62,000 nt of DNA from Tubiluchus corallicola (GCA_030141605.1 JAQGDQ010000314.1:1-62000); one strand, 5' to 3'. Shown: positions 22,336 through 35,214, numbered from the stretch's first letter. Notes: generated by a model from the letters alone, not told the origin. A program made the numbers and translations.

Positions 22336-25300
22336 ATGGCGACGGACGGTAAACTGTTATTACAGTATTTCTAATTTCTAGAATGATGCTGTTTTTTACT
22401 AGTTTTTTTTATTAGTCAATGACATTAGCTAGTTTTTTTAGTAACTTGTTAAAAATTTCAAGTTTTGCGAAATGTGTGTTATACGTGAATTTTAAATGTG
22501 TGACTGCTTTGAAAGATTTCATCTCAAAGCCGTTAACAGGGGAACATCTGTTCAGCAGTCTATTAAAATTTAAGGAACCCTTTGCATGCAGAGACTGGAA
22601 AAAACAGGTGAACTTAGGTATTGTCAGTAGATAGGTATCGAGGTTGCCGACATGCCCCAACTAATTATGCCTATATACCTACATCAGTAGTGGTTTGGCT
22701 AAATCAAATCAGTTTTAGCCATGTTTCCTCAAATCAGTTTTTACGATGTAGCTTTGCCCTATCATTCTTCTTCCAGCCTACTACACCAGAGGAAATTTGT
22801 AACATATGTAAAGCTCTCAGTCCTAGCAAAACTTGATAAATGATTATTTTCCTCCGGGTGTAGTACCTGTACCTCAGTCTTAAAAAACTAGCTTTACTTA
22901 TGTTTAAATATGGTGATCCAACTCTGGTAAATACTTATTGATTCATATCATTGTTACCAGTCTTTTCAAAAACTTATGAACGTTGTGCTTATAATGTACA
23001 ATTATTCAATGAAACGTGGCATTTTAAAGGATAATCAGTTAGGCTTCACAGAATGTTGTTCTGTCGATCTTCCATTACTGACTGTTTGTGAAACCATTAT
23101 TAGTGCTATCAAACAGTTCTATCATAGCTGGCATGTTCTGTGACCTAAAGATTCTGATACAGTTGACCATAACATATTATTGCATAAATTATCCTTATTA
23201 GCTTTTGAGCGGTAACCGATAAATGGCTAATTAGTCATTTACTTTATCATGCTCAGGGTGTCAGTTGCAATAATTATATCTCTAATGAATTACCTATTAA
23301 TTGTGAAGTCTCACAAGTGTTTGTTTTTGGTTTTTAATTTAGATCAATGACCTAAATCCATTTTTAGTGGCTCTAAAACTGCATATAGTTCAGTTTGCAG
23401 ACGACATCGCTCTGTTTCTTTACTTCAAAAATTTCAATCTAATTAGTGTAAATCAAAGTTTAGATGACATTTTCAAATGGTTTAAGATCATAAACTAACT
23501 TTAAATGTGTCCCTACATCTTGTTTTGTTGCAAAAATAAATCTATTCCCTCCAATGCTAACAGGTTCAGTCTATTGAATTTCTCGGGGTAATTTTTCATG
23601 AATATCTTGATTGGAATTTCATGTCAAGATAATTAGTCTAAAGATTGCTGAAAATACAGGAATAATCTCCCTAAAAATATAGGAATACTTTCATATAAAT
23701 TATTGTTTATCTGCTTCCCATTTGCACACTTTATTATTCTTTCATCTTCGCCTATCTAAACTGCGTGCCGCCATAACTAGACTAACAAAATCTAATAAGA
23801 AAAGTTCAATGTGAAACCAAAACATGAAATATTTTCAAAGGGAACAGCAATTATAGTATTTCACTTTTCTTCAACTTGTACACCAGTCTAATTAACCTTC
23901 CAATCAGTGTGGGTTGTTGTCTCTCCTACAAATACGTAAGCTACAACCTAGGCTTCGGGAAGACCTTGGACATATGAAGTCTTATCGCTGCACTAACAAA
24001 CGACAGACTGCTATTTAAGAAAGACTCAACTATTTGTCATTTAAACTGCACTTTTCTGTCAGACTGAGCAGCAGCCTGGCCATGTGTATTGTCAAATGAG
24101 AGCTATATTTAGCGTACATTTTCTATTTTTTTGGGTGAATCATTCGCTATTGGGTGATTATGAGCAAAAGAAATAATTTTTTACTGTATTTAAGTTATCT
24201 CATTATAGTTTGTAAAGTTTTACATTTTGAATTGAATAATTTGCTTATTAGTATGTGTATAGTATGTATAGTATAGTATGTACACTTATTGTACAGTATG
24301 TGTCGCCCTCATTTATTACGCAGATTATGTGTTCGAGATTCATTTAATATTCATGATCATATTTTCCAACCATTGCTGAGATCCCAAGACTTTATCTCAA
24401 GAAAACTGTGGTTTCTTAAAAGAAAAATTACTATTTAATCCTTCTTTAACACTACTTGCTTGATCATTGATTGGTACTTGATAATTTTGTAGTTTTAAAT
24501 ATTCGTGATCAAAGACTTGAAATAGGAACTCCAATACTCCAGTTATTTTCCAGTTTAGAACATGGAAGGCTCTTGTTGTTTTTGTATTAAAACATATCAT
24601 AGCTCTGTTTATAAATCTCGTTGTCCTTAGATGACATAATTCGTAGGAAACTGCTCATAGAGGGTGACGGAACAGGAAGCGATACACGTATCAACACTTT
24701 CCTGAAAACATTCTACAGATGGGCAGCATCACCGACAAATGATGAAGAAAGGTAGCTATTTTTTTCTCAAATCTGCAGCAGCTTCTCTACATTGTGGTGT
24801 CATTCTTCACATTGAAGTCTAAAGAGTGTCACGTTTCTTGCAGTGTTGAGATTTATGCCTAATAAATGAAGCAAATCATCAGCATAACCAGAACATTCGC
24901 TGTGCTGTTAGGCTACATGACATTATATTACTTTGTGAGTGTAGAAATGTTTTACGATGTGCAGTCTAATGTATAATTTTAGTTTTCCTGTCCAAAATGT
25001 TTCATCAGATCTCCTAAGATGTCAATTCTTCAAGATTTCATCCTCCGGGTACTTAGCTTTTTGCATCTTGATGTTTTCATCTTTATTCTTTCTAGTAATG
25101 CTACTTATCACCGATTGTTGTCAATGCTAGCTCAAATAGAGCATGCATATGCCAAGACAAAGTTTATTTATGATATGAATATAGAGGAAAAAGCTGCGTA
25201 TGAGCGACTGTATAAGGATATCGGTAAGTGATTTACTTGAAATTTTACTTGAAATCCTAATATTTGAATGAAATGTTAAAATTTTATATTGTGTGGAAGA

Positions 25301-28300
25301 ACTATTGACAGGTGTTGGGTTTATATACATATCATTTGCAATGATTTTATTGTTTATTTATCTGGTTTATCTGGCAAATAAAGATTTAATATATATATAT
25401 ATGTGATATATATATAATCTTTATTTGCCAGATAAAACAGATGAATAAACAAAAAAATCATTGCAAATTCATCATTCAGTGATAATGATTAGAAAACCAA
25501 CACTGCTTAATGGCAAATGCATCTGGTGCCAATTATAGTAATTCCACAAAGTGCAAAGTTAAAATTATAAGTACATGCAATATTAAAAAGATACACAGAA
25601 GAACTCATCACCAGAACTCTTATACAGTAGTCGCCGCTTAATAGACTCACTTTGGGACTGATGTGTTTTGACCCAATTAACCGATTGGTGTCATATTACT
25701 GCTATAGAAGTACGAGTCATCAACTTACTATGCACTGCAAAGGCTTTTAATCAATTTTAGAAACAAAGTAATGCCTAAATTCCTTTGTGCAGTTAAAAAT
25801 TAGAGAAAATATTTTAAAATATTAATTTATACAAGTGAATTAACAATAAATTAAAAAGTATATTTTTTTAAATCACACAAGTCGTTTTATTTGCAAAAAT
25901 TACGAAAATTCCTTCAAAGTTGGCTGCTCCATTTTCTTGCCAAGAAGTTGCCTGACAATGCATGATTTGCAACTAGAGCATCAAAAGGAAATTGCTAGGC
26001 AAGTGATTAAATGTTTAGCTTCCAGAAATTTTTTAGGTAGCAAGGTTAATTGCAGTAAGCAAGCGGGTAACAGATTCAAAGCAAAACCGCTAGGTTCATG
26101 ATAAAGGTACCTGTTTACAAGAAAAATGGTGCTTAACATGATTGTTTCTGCTTATGTAATGCACAAAAGGGAAGTAAAGATGACATAAAAGTAGGAAAGG
26201 CTGTTTGGGCACATACAAATGTCTAATTTTAAGTACGTGAAGGAAAAACATTGAGTCAATTAAGCGATTGAGTCTATTAAGTGTGAGTCTATTAAGCGGC
26301 GACTACTATACAATATTAGATCATATAAAATAATCAAAAATGCTATACACAGTTAGTACACAATAATTTAAATAAATTTTACTTGTGTATTACTTTTACT
26401 TTACAATAAAATTTAACTTGTGTATCAAAATAATAATAGAAACAAACTTTAGATTGGCACTATATACAGATGATTAAATAGAATTGCTGGCTTTTTCTTT
26501 GAATGATGTTTACATTTTCAAATTTTGGAAATGAACTGTAATGCCACAGATATTTATTTTTTCAAGTTTTTAGCATAAGTTAAATGCTACTTTTACCAGT
26601 TTATGAAATAGTTACTAGAAAATTAATTTTTGTGAGAAGATTATACAGTAAGCTTTACGTGAGTGCGAACGTAACTTTTTGTTGAGAAAAAACGATTTTT
26701 ATGTGTTTTTTGCTTAATTTTAAACATAATTATCAGTTATACTTCAGCAGTATATGTTTTTGTCTGTTATTTCTGCCTTATGCTATTTAATGAGAATGAG
26801 CATTAAATTAAAGTGTGATTAACAGGGCAAATAGCTTATTGGCAGCTTAATAAACAAGGTGGTTTGAGATTTTCGGCTGCTTGAGCATGAGCACGTGAGT
26901 CACTACAGATTCTTGTTCAATTACAAGGCCATGTTGGGTTCAGAAACTTTATCAATATAAGTTTATCTTCCTCCTAACAAAAGACAGTTTGGTTTCCTCT
27001 ATATGCCCTGCATAAACATTCTTAGAATTGTCTCTCATTGTAGCTCTTTGCCTTGCAGGTGATTCTGAATTTTCACTGGGATTTATCTTTCTAAAAATTC
27101 AGCTTCTGGCCAAAATTCTGTTAATTTTTCTCCTAGTAAAAATTTTTTTTGCCATTTGCCATTTTCAAAAAATGGACAATAAATCTGTAAATCTACGCTT
27201 CTGTGCTGTGCTGTACATGTGAAAGCTCTTATGAACCGGAGAATAATTCTCTACTTGCCTTCAGAAATTTTTGCTGCATTCAACTAAAATTGTCAAACAC
27301 GATAGACTGTTGAATATATACGTAAATTCTGTTCTCGGGTAAGTAATATAAAAACTTGATGTAAACGATATCCAGACGTTAAATTTTTAACCACCTATGG
27401 CTATTTGCTGAACAAGATTGTTATTGTGAAAACTCGGTTTTAATTTTCAATTAAGTCTGCATTATTTACTGCAAAAACTAACTTTGTAAAGTTTATATCA
27501 TTTGAGTTATTTAAAGTTTTGGAAACGAGTATGTCTAGTTAATAATATGGTTAATAATTCCAAATCATTTTTTCTGAATTCAGTTCTCTTGCAACTTGGG
27601 CAAATCACGTATTTTTGTTGTTTGTAAATCGCCTAGGTAACATGATTGAGGAGACGCAGCAGAAAATCGTTGACTGTAAAAACGAGTTACAACAAGCAAA
27701 GAGAATAAGAAAGAACAAACAAGGTGAGAGCCTTTCGTTAAAATATTGATCAACCAACGAGTTTGAGAATACTTTAGTTGTTTTTATTTTAAATTTTGAC
27801 CTATGTGCTGCCGTTATGCTTCACTACCTTTGCTTTACATAAATATGCCTGGGGTAGTGTGCATTATACGATATTGTACAGGTATGATATAATATAGAAA
27901 AAACTGTGTGTGTCAATGGTACCTGAATTTGTTGTATATTTCAATGAAATTTTAACATTTCCTCTGTGTTTGCTGCTAGTTTCTTAAAGGCTTTAAGGTT
28001 ATTTATAATATTGTCTTTAATTGTTTCTGTTTAGTTTGTATAATTTTGAATAATGTTACTTGTAGAATATGATGTTTTGGCCAAGCTGATCCAGCAGCAT
28101 CCTGATAGGCAAGAAACAATGAAGTACGTTCTTAGCTAGTAATTATAATTCTGAGTTAAAACAATTACATTTTCTTCACTTAGTGCCCCAATGAAATGCT
28201 GTGTGGGTTTACTAGAAAGCATTTTGAGAGAAAGTCAAAACTTGCTTGCTTATTTGTCCTACACACAATAATCACTTATAATGTTTCTTTCTTTTTATTA

Positions 28301-31300
28301 TGCAACCATATGTTGTTTGGAGAAATTTAATAAACAGCTGTGCAGGTGCCACGTTGCGGTTTACAGGAAAATGTTATTATTTTTTTTTTGGAAATGTTTA
28401 TGATTAAGTTTGCCAATTCAAATTGAGATACATTAAGTCCTTGCTTAATCGTGCTAATGTATTCTAACAAAATGCGACTTTTAGTGAAACATTGTTGAAA
28501 GAAGTAAGTCTTCCATAAAAAGTAAATTTAATGAATTGCGATACTTTCTAGATGCAAAAATCAGTACTGGTTAAATGATATAATTTAAACGTTTTACGAG
28601 TTACTTCTACTGAATAAATTTTGTTCTGTTTGTTTCAAAACACCTCTTTATTATATTTAGCTAGCAGGTTTCTCTTTCATTAACATTGAAGCCTACTCAG
28701 TTAACCGCTAAACACTGCATATTAAAAGCCTGGGGTGATCTTAGGACAATTTCATCTCGATACTCAGTCTGGTTGCTATAGCAACAGGTTGCAGGCAAAT
28801 TTTCTTCACGTAAAGTTTGAACTCAGGTGTCTGAAATGTGTAAATTGCAAACAGATCTCGCACTTTTAATAGTTGGGAAGCTGATTTATATTACTAGTGC
28901 ATTTTCAGAACAGAATAACGCAATATGTACTGTTTTAATCGAATTATCTAAAAAGTTGTTGATAAAATAAAAAATGGCTTGGAACAAAGTAAGTACGTCG
29001 TTAGGTAAATGTTTAGATTCATTAAAACGAAAACTTGCTAAATGGGGAGTTGTTAAGCGAGGACTTACTGTACACTGATAGCATGTTGCATGGATTCAGC
29101 CTTTGAGCTTAGTGCAATGTTGCTGAATGTTGCACAATGTTGCATAGCCAGTAGATCAGTAAGAAATTTGCATCTACATACTCTACATTCTGTATGAAAG
29201 TTTTTATGAAACGCAATAATGATGCAATTACTGTATTAAAAAGTAAGTTTTGTCAAATACAGATTAAAGAAAGTGCAGACAGGAATGGTAGCAAGGCAAA
29301 ATTCTGGACTTACAAAAACGATCAGTAATCATAGCCTACTTAATTTGATTTAGCACTAATTGTGGTTTGATCAAATTTGATTGCTTGCATGGTTCTAATG
29401 TCAAGCAGATAATAAGGTAATAGGATGCCAAGTTTTAGATTTCTATCTGTCTGGTTTAATTTTCCCTCAAATTTGGACAAATGGATTCATTTTAGCATTA
29501 ACAGGAATGATGTTGTATAATAATTACTGTCATTGAATGTGGTCATCAAAGTAACTTTGTTGGTCATGAAGTGTCACCATAACTAATTTGTTTAATTTTG
29601 TCAAGACAGTTAATTTATACTCAAAATTAAATTAAATCTTTACCTGTTTAAGGAAACGTCATGGCATTACACAGTCATTACTGTATTCACATGACAAAAG
29701 AGTAACTATTTTTATCGTCGCTTTCTGACTGTGTTTCTTCCTTAATTGTAGAGAGCTGGAAGTATTGGAAAAGGAGCTAAAAGATTTCAAGCGTGAAAAA
29801 CAGGCACTAGAAGACAAGGTATCTACATTATTGTTATTGAAGTTTTTTCCCACCGTCACTACCCTGTTTAGTTTAGCGTTTTTAAGCCGCATCACAATAG
29901 AATTGTTGTAATAGTGTCGTTATGTGTTTTAGTGCAAACTATTGAAGATTGCAGTTTCTGTTTAGTCTCCATTTTTAATTTTGATGCATTAAGCATTAAG
30001 TAAATACAGTCAACTCCGTGTAACTCGAACATCTCGGGACCAGTAAGTGTGTTCAAGTTATCCTAGGATACGTGTTAGACAATGTTCGTAAAAAAACAAG
30101 ATTGAGTCGCTTACCAACATCGGTCAATAAACTACTGTGGAAATGACAAACAGTATTTTTGAATAATCAAAAGTAAAATGACTGGTCCACTTCTATTGTA
30201 GTCTGAGTAGTATGGTTAATAGAATTCGGCAATCATAATGTGATTTAATTATTAAACCGCGTTCGATAAGCTGTGCTGTGTTCAGCCTTCTGCCTAGGTA
30301 ATACAAGAAATCTTAGCATTTTTTGCTGAAAGTAGTTGTTAAAATCATAATGTGGTACACGCTTTTGCACAGGATTTCTCGTTTGGGAGGTTGTTTGAGA
30401 TAGGCCGGGGTAATTTCCATTAGATTCTAATAAATTGTACTCCCTGTACTATTCAATTTGAGTTTCACAATAATTTGAGTTACAGATTTCCAGTTATGTG
30501 ATGCTTAGTTAATATAAAAATGAAAGGATCTGCTCTCTCAGATCTGTTTGAGATACGTAAGAATTCGAGTTATACAGAATTTACGGTATATTAATGCGAT
30601 TGTTTATCAAGCCTGTATCTTAATTCCTGTTCTTAACAGATAACACAGTTGCTAAAATCTTGTACGTAGCTTGTAACAGTTATAAATATATAAAGTTTTT
30701 TTGCCATGTTAGTAAACATTTATCAGCATAACCAATTAAGGTTTTTCTTGTCAGATTAAGTTGGTACATTTTTGTTTAGGTTATTACTGAAGTGTGATAT
30801 CTTCTCTAGTTAAAACTGTGTAGTTTTATGAAACATAGCAAACAATTTTTTTGTGTTACCTATCTTTGTTTTCCATGTAATCGGAACTGAACATAATTAT
30901 AGGGCAGCTAAATGTAAAAGAGGATGCGATGCACTGCAATTTTTAATGAAAACAAATTAGATAGACCTAAGTGGTGAAACTTGCTAAACTACATTTTAAT
31001 GTTTGTTTGCATTTCAGTTTGAGTTGCGGAGGAAAGAATTTCATGTTCTTATGGTGTCAATCTGTGAGCTTACACGGTTGCTTGAAGGTGACTGCATGTT
31101 TTGTTTTTGTTTTGCTTATTAACCTGTAGTTTAGCAGGAAAGGAATTGGCAAATATTAACAGCCTATTTATTAAACCCAGTTTTGTGACTATGCCCTTTG
31201 CTTCTGTTGGCTCTCTTGTCTTACAAATATGCCAAACAGAACAATATAATTTGAGATTCGTGCGCACTGCTCTCAGTTCACTGATTTATATCACTTGCAG

Positions 31301-32748
31301 TCTGTAGGTCAGTAACATGCTAGTTAAAAAATGATTACTAGTAACCAGTGGTTTTCATTCAGCACAGATTTTGTCTTTGCCGGAATTGACTAATACTTAG
31401 TCTTCATGTCATTGGACTTTTTCACACCTATCACTTTTCCCACCTCTCAATATATTTTACGGTTACTAGATGATGAATTCCGGTATGGAATAATTATACC
31501 CTCTTTATAGGTGATTCAAATAGACAAATAACCCAGATCTAAACTCATGCAGTAATAAACTGTATATATAATACTGATATAAAAATAATTTATTGTTTTG
31601 GCACCAATAGTCTGCTCTCAAGACTTACCGTATATACTCGCATATAAGCCGAATTTAGAACTATAAAATACAATACTGAAATCAGGGGGTCGGCTTATAT
31701 GCGCATGAAACAAAATGAACACAAGGACAGACACTAATGCCAATTTTCCAGCCACACATTTTCATCGCTATCTGACTCTTTATTTGGTTGTGTGTCACCC
31801 AATGTATAATTTCTTCTATTTCTTCTAGTATGTAACATAAAAGTAAGCATTTTACATCTTTTTAGTAAAAAATTTCTATGAACCAAAAATACCCAATTAA
31901 CAAAATGTGACAAAAAGGGATAAATTTTGTTAATTGGGTATGGAGTAAAATTAGACAAGTTGATGGTCGGCTTATATACGGGTTTTTGCAAAAACTGGCC
32001 ATTTTAAAGCACTTTTAGGGGGTCGGCTTATATGCGATGTAGGCTTATATGCGAGTATATACGGTACACACAGTAGCTTGAATCATTCAGTAGTAATATG
32101 AACACTAATTCACCTATAATTATCTGTGATATGATACTAAATTACTGGTATGTTACTGCTATGGCGAATCTGTTGCTACACGTCCAGTTCCTTTACCATT
32201 TCCTTTGTGAATGAAAAAATTGTTGCTCAATTTTACCTGTGTGGTCTTAACAGTGCCAACTAATTGAAATTTAGCGAAAATCCGGTCATTTAGTGCGACT
32301 TCACAAGACTACTATCCCAGTATCCCTTCAGTCACAGTTACAATATAGTAGTGCTGGCAATTTGGCTTGCTGTACAATTCACAATAGTCAAAGTTTAGGG
32401 CTTTAGGCATTTATAAACACCGGCAGTCTTGGAATTTGTTTAGCTGGTACTGGTAGGATTAATAAAGTAGAATTAACATACTTTCTTCTAAAAAATTACA
32501 TGTTGTTATAATGTATTGTGTAAATCATTTGTTTAAAATGTTTTATCTGGCTTTAACCTGCTGCTCTGCTTTATTGCCACTGAATTATCGAGTTACTTTT
32601 TCAGTTTCAAATTGGTATGACAAAACGGTTTTGCACAGTTTAGTAAAATAACTAAAAATGAAGAGTTATTAAAAGCAACTCTTTATTTATTGCAGCTGAT
32701 GAAGAACGCACAGACGAACAAGATGTGATAATTATGGATGTGTCATAG
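22336..32748 (+). CDS. THOC7: THO complex subunit 7 homologue, 8 exons
   Basis: THOC7 is a coiled-coil subunit of the THO complex, which joins UAP56 and Aly in TREX to couple transcription to mRNA export in the nucleus. Exons: 22336-22348, 24631-24751, 25096-25223, 27637-27723, 28066-28123, 29752-29818, 31018-31087, 32696-32748. They total 597 nt, or 198 aa, against 204 in human, and every phase joins. Diagnostic matches to human THOC7 include TDDIIRRKLLIEGDGTG, KTKFIYDMN, QAKRIRKNKQEYDVLAKLIQ, QHPDRQETMKELE and FELRRKEFHVLM. The middle is a predicted long coiled coil. Exon 1 codes for only four complete residues. The protein ends DVIIMDVS with an acidic tail. Confidence 0.95.
22760..24060 (+). 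mobile_element. LINE reverse-transcriptase relic in THOC7 intron 1
   Basis: Across shifting frames the plus strand shows, in the right order, TPEEICNICKALSPSK, then a segment like the fingers (around 22960-23060), VDHNILLHKL (near 23160-23200), the catalytic region QFADDIALFLYF (near 23390-23420) and IEFLGVIFHEYLDWN (near 23570-23610). These are the ordered landmarks of a non-LTR retrotransposon RT. Many stops and frameshifts show it is a dead copy. It lies between THOC7 exons 1 and 2, in the same direction. Confidence 0.75.
25334..25470. repeat. Inverted repeat around an AT microsatellite
   Basis: The arms (TTATCTGGCAAATAAAGATT and its complement AATCTTTATTTGCCAGATAA) extend about 50 bp with small gaps and flank a TATATATA run at 25390-25417. 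The right arm is the start of a dispersed repeat seen again at 39265. It would form a large hairpin in the THOC7 pre-mRNA. Confidence 0.85.
25418..25612 (+). repeat. Dispersed repeat, copy 1
   Basis: About 195 bp matching 39265-39475. Shared words are CTTTATTTGCCAGATAAAAC, CCAACACTGCTTAATGGCAA, AATTCCACAAAGTGCAA and AAAATTATAAGTACATGCAA. No coding content is seen. Family unknown. Confidence 0.85.
25625..26308 (+). mobile_element. TA-flanked TIR element (same family as 13495-14979)
   Basis: 684 bp. Ends are CAGTAGTCGCCGCTTAATAG and CTATTAAGCGGCGACTACT, about 26 bp of inverted repeat, with TA on both sides. Inside, the segment near 26000-26040 is the reverse complement of part of the copy at 13495-14979. 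No transposase is encoded, so it is a MITE-type derivative in THOC7 intron 3. Confidence 0.8.
28431..29070. mobile_element. TIR element, Tigger-like, in THOC7 intron 5
   Basis: 640 bp with ends CATTAAGTCCTTGCTTAATCG and, inverted, CAGTAAGTCCTCGCTTAACA, and flanking TA dinucleotides at 28429 and 29071. Ends of the form CAGTnnnnCCTCGCTTAAC are typical of pogo/Tigger elements. No transposase is seen. Confidence 0.7.
30007..30586. mobile_element. TIR element, pogo/Tigger-like, in THOC7 intron 6
   Basis: 580 bp. The left end is CAGTCAACTCCGTGTAACTCG and the right end read inward is CCGTAAATTCTGTATAACTCG, with TA on both sides (30005 and 30587). The interior has words such as ATTCGAGTTATAC. No open frame of note. 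Confidence 0.7.
31628..32064. mobile_element. TIR element with internal end-repeats in THOC7 intron 7
   Basis: 437 bp. Ends are CCGTATATACTCGCATATAA and its near-perfect inverse TTATATGCGAGTATATACGG, with TA target duplications at 31626 and 32065. The motif GGGGTCGGCTTATAT recurs inside near both ends (31684 and 32020), in matching inverse or direct form. A short minus-strand open frame inside is not a recognised protein. Confidence 0.8.
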
Positions 32749-32876
32749 CAGTTATACTAGTACTGCTATACTTCTGTGCATTTTAAACTAAAATTGTATT
32801 GCTGCCCAAAGTTATTGATTCAGTGTTGTGACAGAATGGGAGGTGCCGCGCATTTATATTATTATACAGTCAAACC

Positions 32877-34197
32877 CCGGTAATACGATTTGGCTTGTAA
32901 CAAAACTCTCGGTAGTATGAATATTTTATTATATCCCTGCCAAGCTTATAATAAATCCATTGTGGTCACGTATGGTTACTACGACACTCATTAATACGAA
33001 AATCCCGATATTCAGCCAGATATTCAATGCACAGTACAGACTTCATTACAAATTTTGCTTATAAGAACGTAAAACAGTAAAATTACTGATTTCTTCAAAA
33101 CTTAGTAATAAAATGTGAGTGAGTTAATTACAGCACAATTTTACTTTGATGAATTTTTTCGTGTTAAAAATTTTTTACAATTTAAAAATTAATCATTGAA
33201 ATGAGTGTACAAACAACTACCTGCAGTCAAATTGTTGATTTCCAAATGCTTACCACTGTGTTCAAAACTTACCCTTGTAGCTTAAAGCTAGTACTTACGA
33301 CTGCCTGGTTTCCCATCGCTAAATGGCTAGGCCTCATTTATAATATATCCAATTGTAATATCATAACAGTGGAGTAAAGTTAGTCGCATATTTGGTTATT
33401 GACATTGTGATGTATCACATTACAAAAACTACATTTGTAGTAGCAACACACTGAAGACTCTCTGGCACTGCTAAGCCCTTGCTTGCTTTAGAGTTTAAAC
33501 AGGGTTCAGTTTCAGCGGCGGATTATGATTTTATGGGCCTTAGGCTTGAGCTTGGAACGGGCCTTTTAAATGTTGCTACACTGCTGAGCTGACGTGTTTT
33601 TGTGGAGCTCTTGTCGTTTGTAAGTTTGTTTAATTTTGTTTAAACAATTTATCACTGATGCATATTGAGTCAGATATGTTGAAAAAAATGGACTTTTCAG
33701 AAATTATAATTGACTTTGCCCCCAAAAAAAGTTCGGAAACTGAAATTTTGAACTTAAACTTAAACTGTGTCAACGTGAATTGTGTAAACTTAAATTGTGT
33801 AAACTTGAATTGTGTAAACCCGATTTGAAATATAGTGACTGACTTTTGAAAAAAAAACTTTTTTCTATATTTTATTTTGGCGGGCCCCTTGCTCTTTTGT
33901 CAATTTATTTTTTTTACAAAAAAAAAATTTTTTTCGTTTTATTTTGCTGGGCCCCTTTTGATCCCGGGCCCTAGGCTTCAGCCTATAGGGCTATTCGCTA
34001 CAGTTCAGTTTGCTTTAGGGCTAAACAAGCTTAAATTATGCTCTCTGACAAAAGAAAACCGATGAAGAGACTTCACATCCGTTAATTTCTATTTATATTA
34101 GAAGTAAAAGTACGTTTAATGGATAGTACGAAACCTGCTTAATACGAAAAAGTGTTTTGGTCTCGTGATAACGGGATATATTAACAGGATTCAATTG
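32877..34197. mobile_element. TIR element, pogo/Tigger-like, hosting a nested hAT-like element
   Basis: The left end is CAGTCAAACCCCGGTAATACG and the right end read inward is CAATTGAATCCTGTTAATATA, with TA on both sides (32875 and 34198). It starts 129 bp after the THOC7 stop, so it may supply 3' UTR or polyadenylation sequence. The outer element is about 830 bp once the nested 33513-34003 insertion and its duplicated target are removed. Confidence 0.65.
33513..34003. mobile_element. hAT-like element nested in the TIR element
   Basis: 491 bp flanked by an exact 8-bp duplication TTCAGTTT at 33505-33512 and 34004-34011. The left end is CAGCGGCGGATTATG. The right end, read inward, is CTGTAGCGAATAGCCC, so the terminal repeat is imperfect. 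Near the ends it has GGGCC and TAGGCTT blocks. An 8-bp duplication is the hAT signature. A short tandem run of TTGTGTAAACTTAAA-type units lies inside at 33760-33825. Confidence 0.7.
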
Positions 34198-35214
34198 TAC
34201 ATATGTATGTCTGTCATTTAATTTGGACTGGCATTAGCAAAATCTTCAGGTCCCAAGCTAGTATGCAGAGAATTGAAAATTTATGTGGACAACAGCTAGG
34301 TTCTGTATTTAATCTGATGCTAAATGTTTACATGCTGTTACCTTTTTCAGCAGAAAAACGTTGTTTTTTCGAGACCGTATATGCCAGTATAACCTTTTGC
34401 ATACTTTAAAATGTTAGTTCTTCTACTGCACTCCGTTTTCAGTCTGTTAAAACAGACATTAACAGACAAAAACAACGCGCACTTTTCCATTGTATTTTTA
34501 TATTGATATCTCGAATTTCCGTGTGTACTACAAAGATACAGTAATAAATGTATATTTTGTTTTGACCTTTTTGAGCACTGAACTCATTTTTGGTTTGCGT
34601 ATTTCATACCCGGCACAATTGTGGTCACTTTTATTACTAATAAATGATGCAACTTAAAAGTGAATCCAGCAGTGAGAAACCAGAGTTAATAAAGTCAGCA
34701 AGGTATAACTTTTAACTATAAAAATAACTTGTTGATAAGAGGAGGTACTTAAGAATTGCATCCTGTTCTGTTTTTTAACCCATGATGGCAAGAAGAACGT
34801 TCCTGTATACACGCTCATAGGAAAAACAAGTCAATTCTAATTTTCACACCATTCTGGCACTAGTACATAAGATTCATCAACTAGTGCCATAATAATAATA
34901 ATTTATTGAATATTTAAATTGCATTAACATTAAATATTTGAGATTTGTTGTGCCCCTTTCATTAAATTTTAAACCTCTTTTGACGTCTATAACACTTCTC
35001 AGAGACCTGAATGCCAAGCGTGATTAAAATTTTGAATCACTTTGAACGTACAAGTCATAAAAATGATCTTTTTTCGCATTTTACACTAACTGACTTTGAC
35101 AATGTCTTTTGCGGTAATGATTATGATTCATTATGATATTTAACCTTTGTTCAATATGACTGTTTTGCACTTTTTTGTCGCAGATTGATAGTTATGTGCG
35201 CTAAAATAGTTACC
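34198..35214. other. Intergenic, nothing recognised
   Basis: AT-rich DNA between THOC7 (plus) and the fucosyltransferase (minus), which converge here. Short open frames at 34203-34409 carry no familiar motif. This interval probably holds the 3' end of the fucosyltransferase transcript. Confidence 0.5.
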
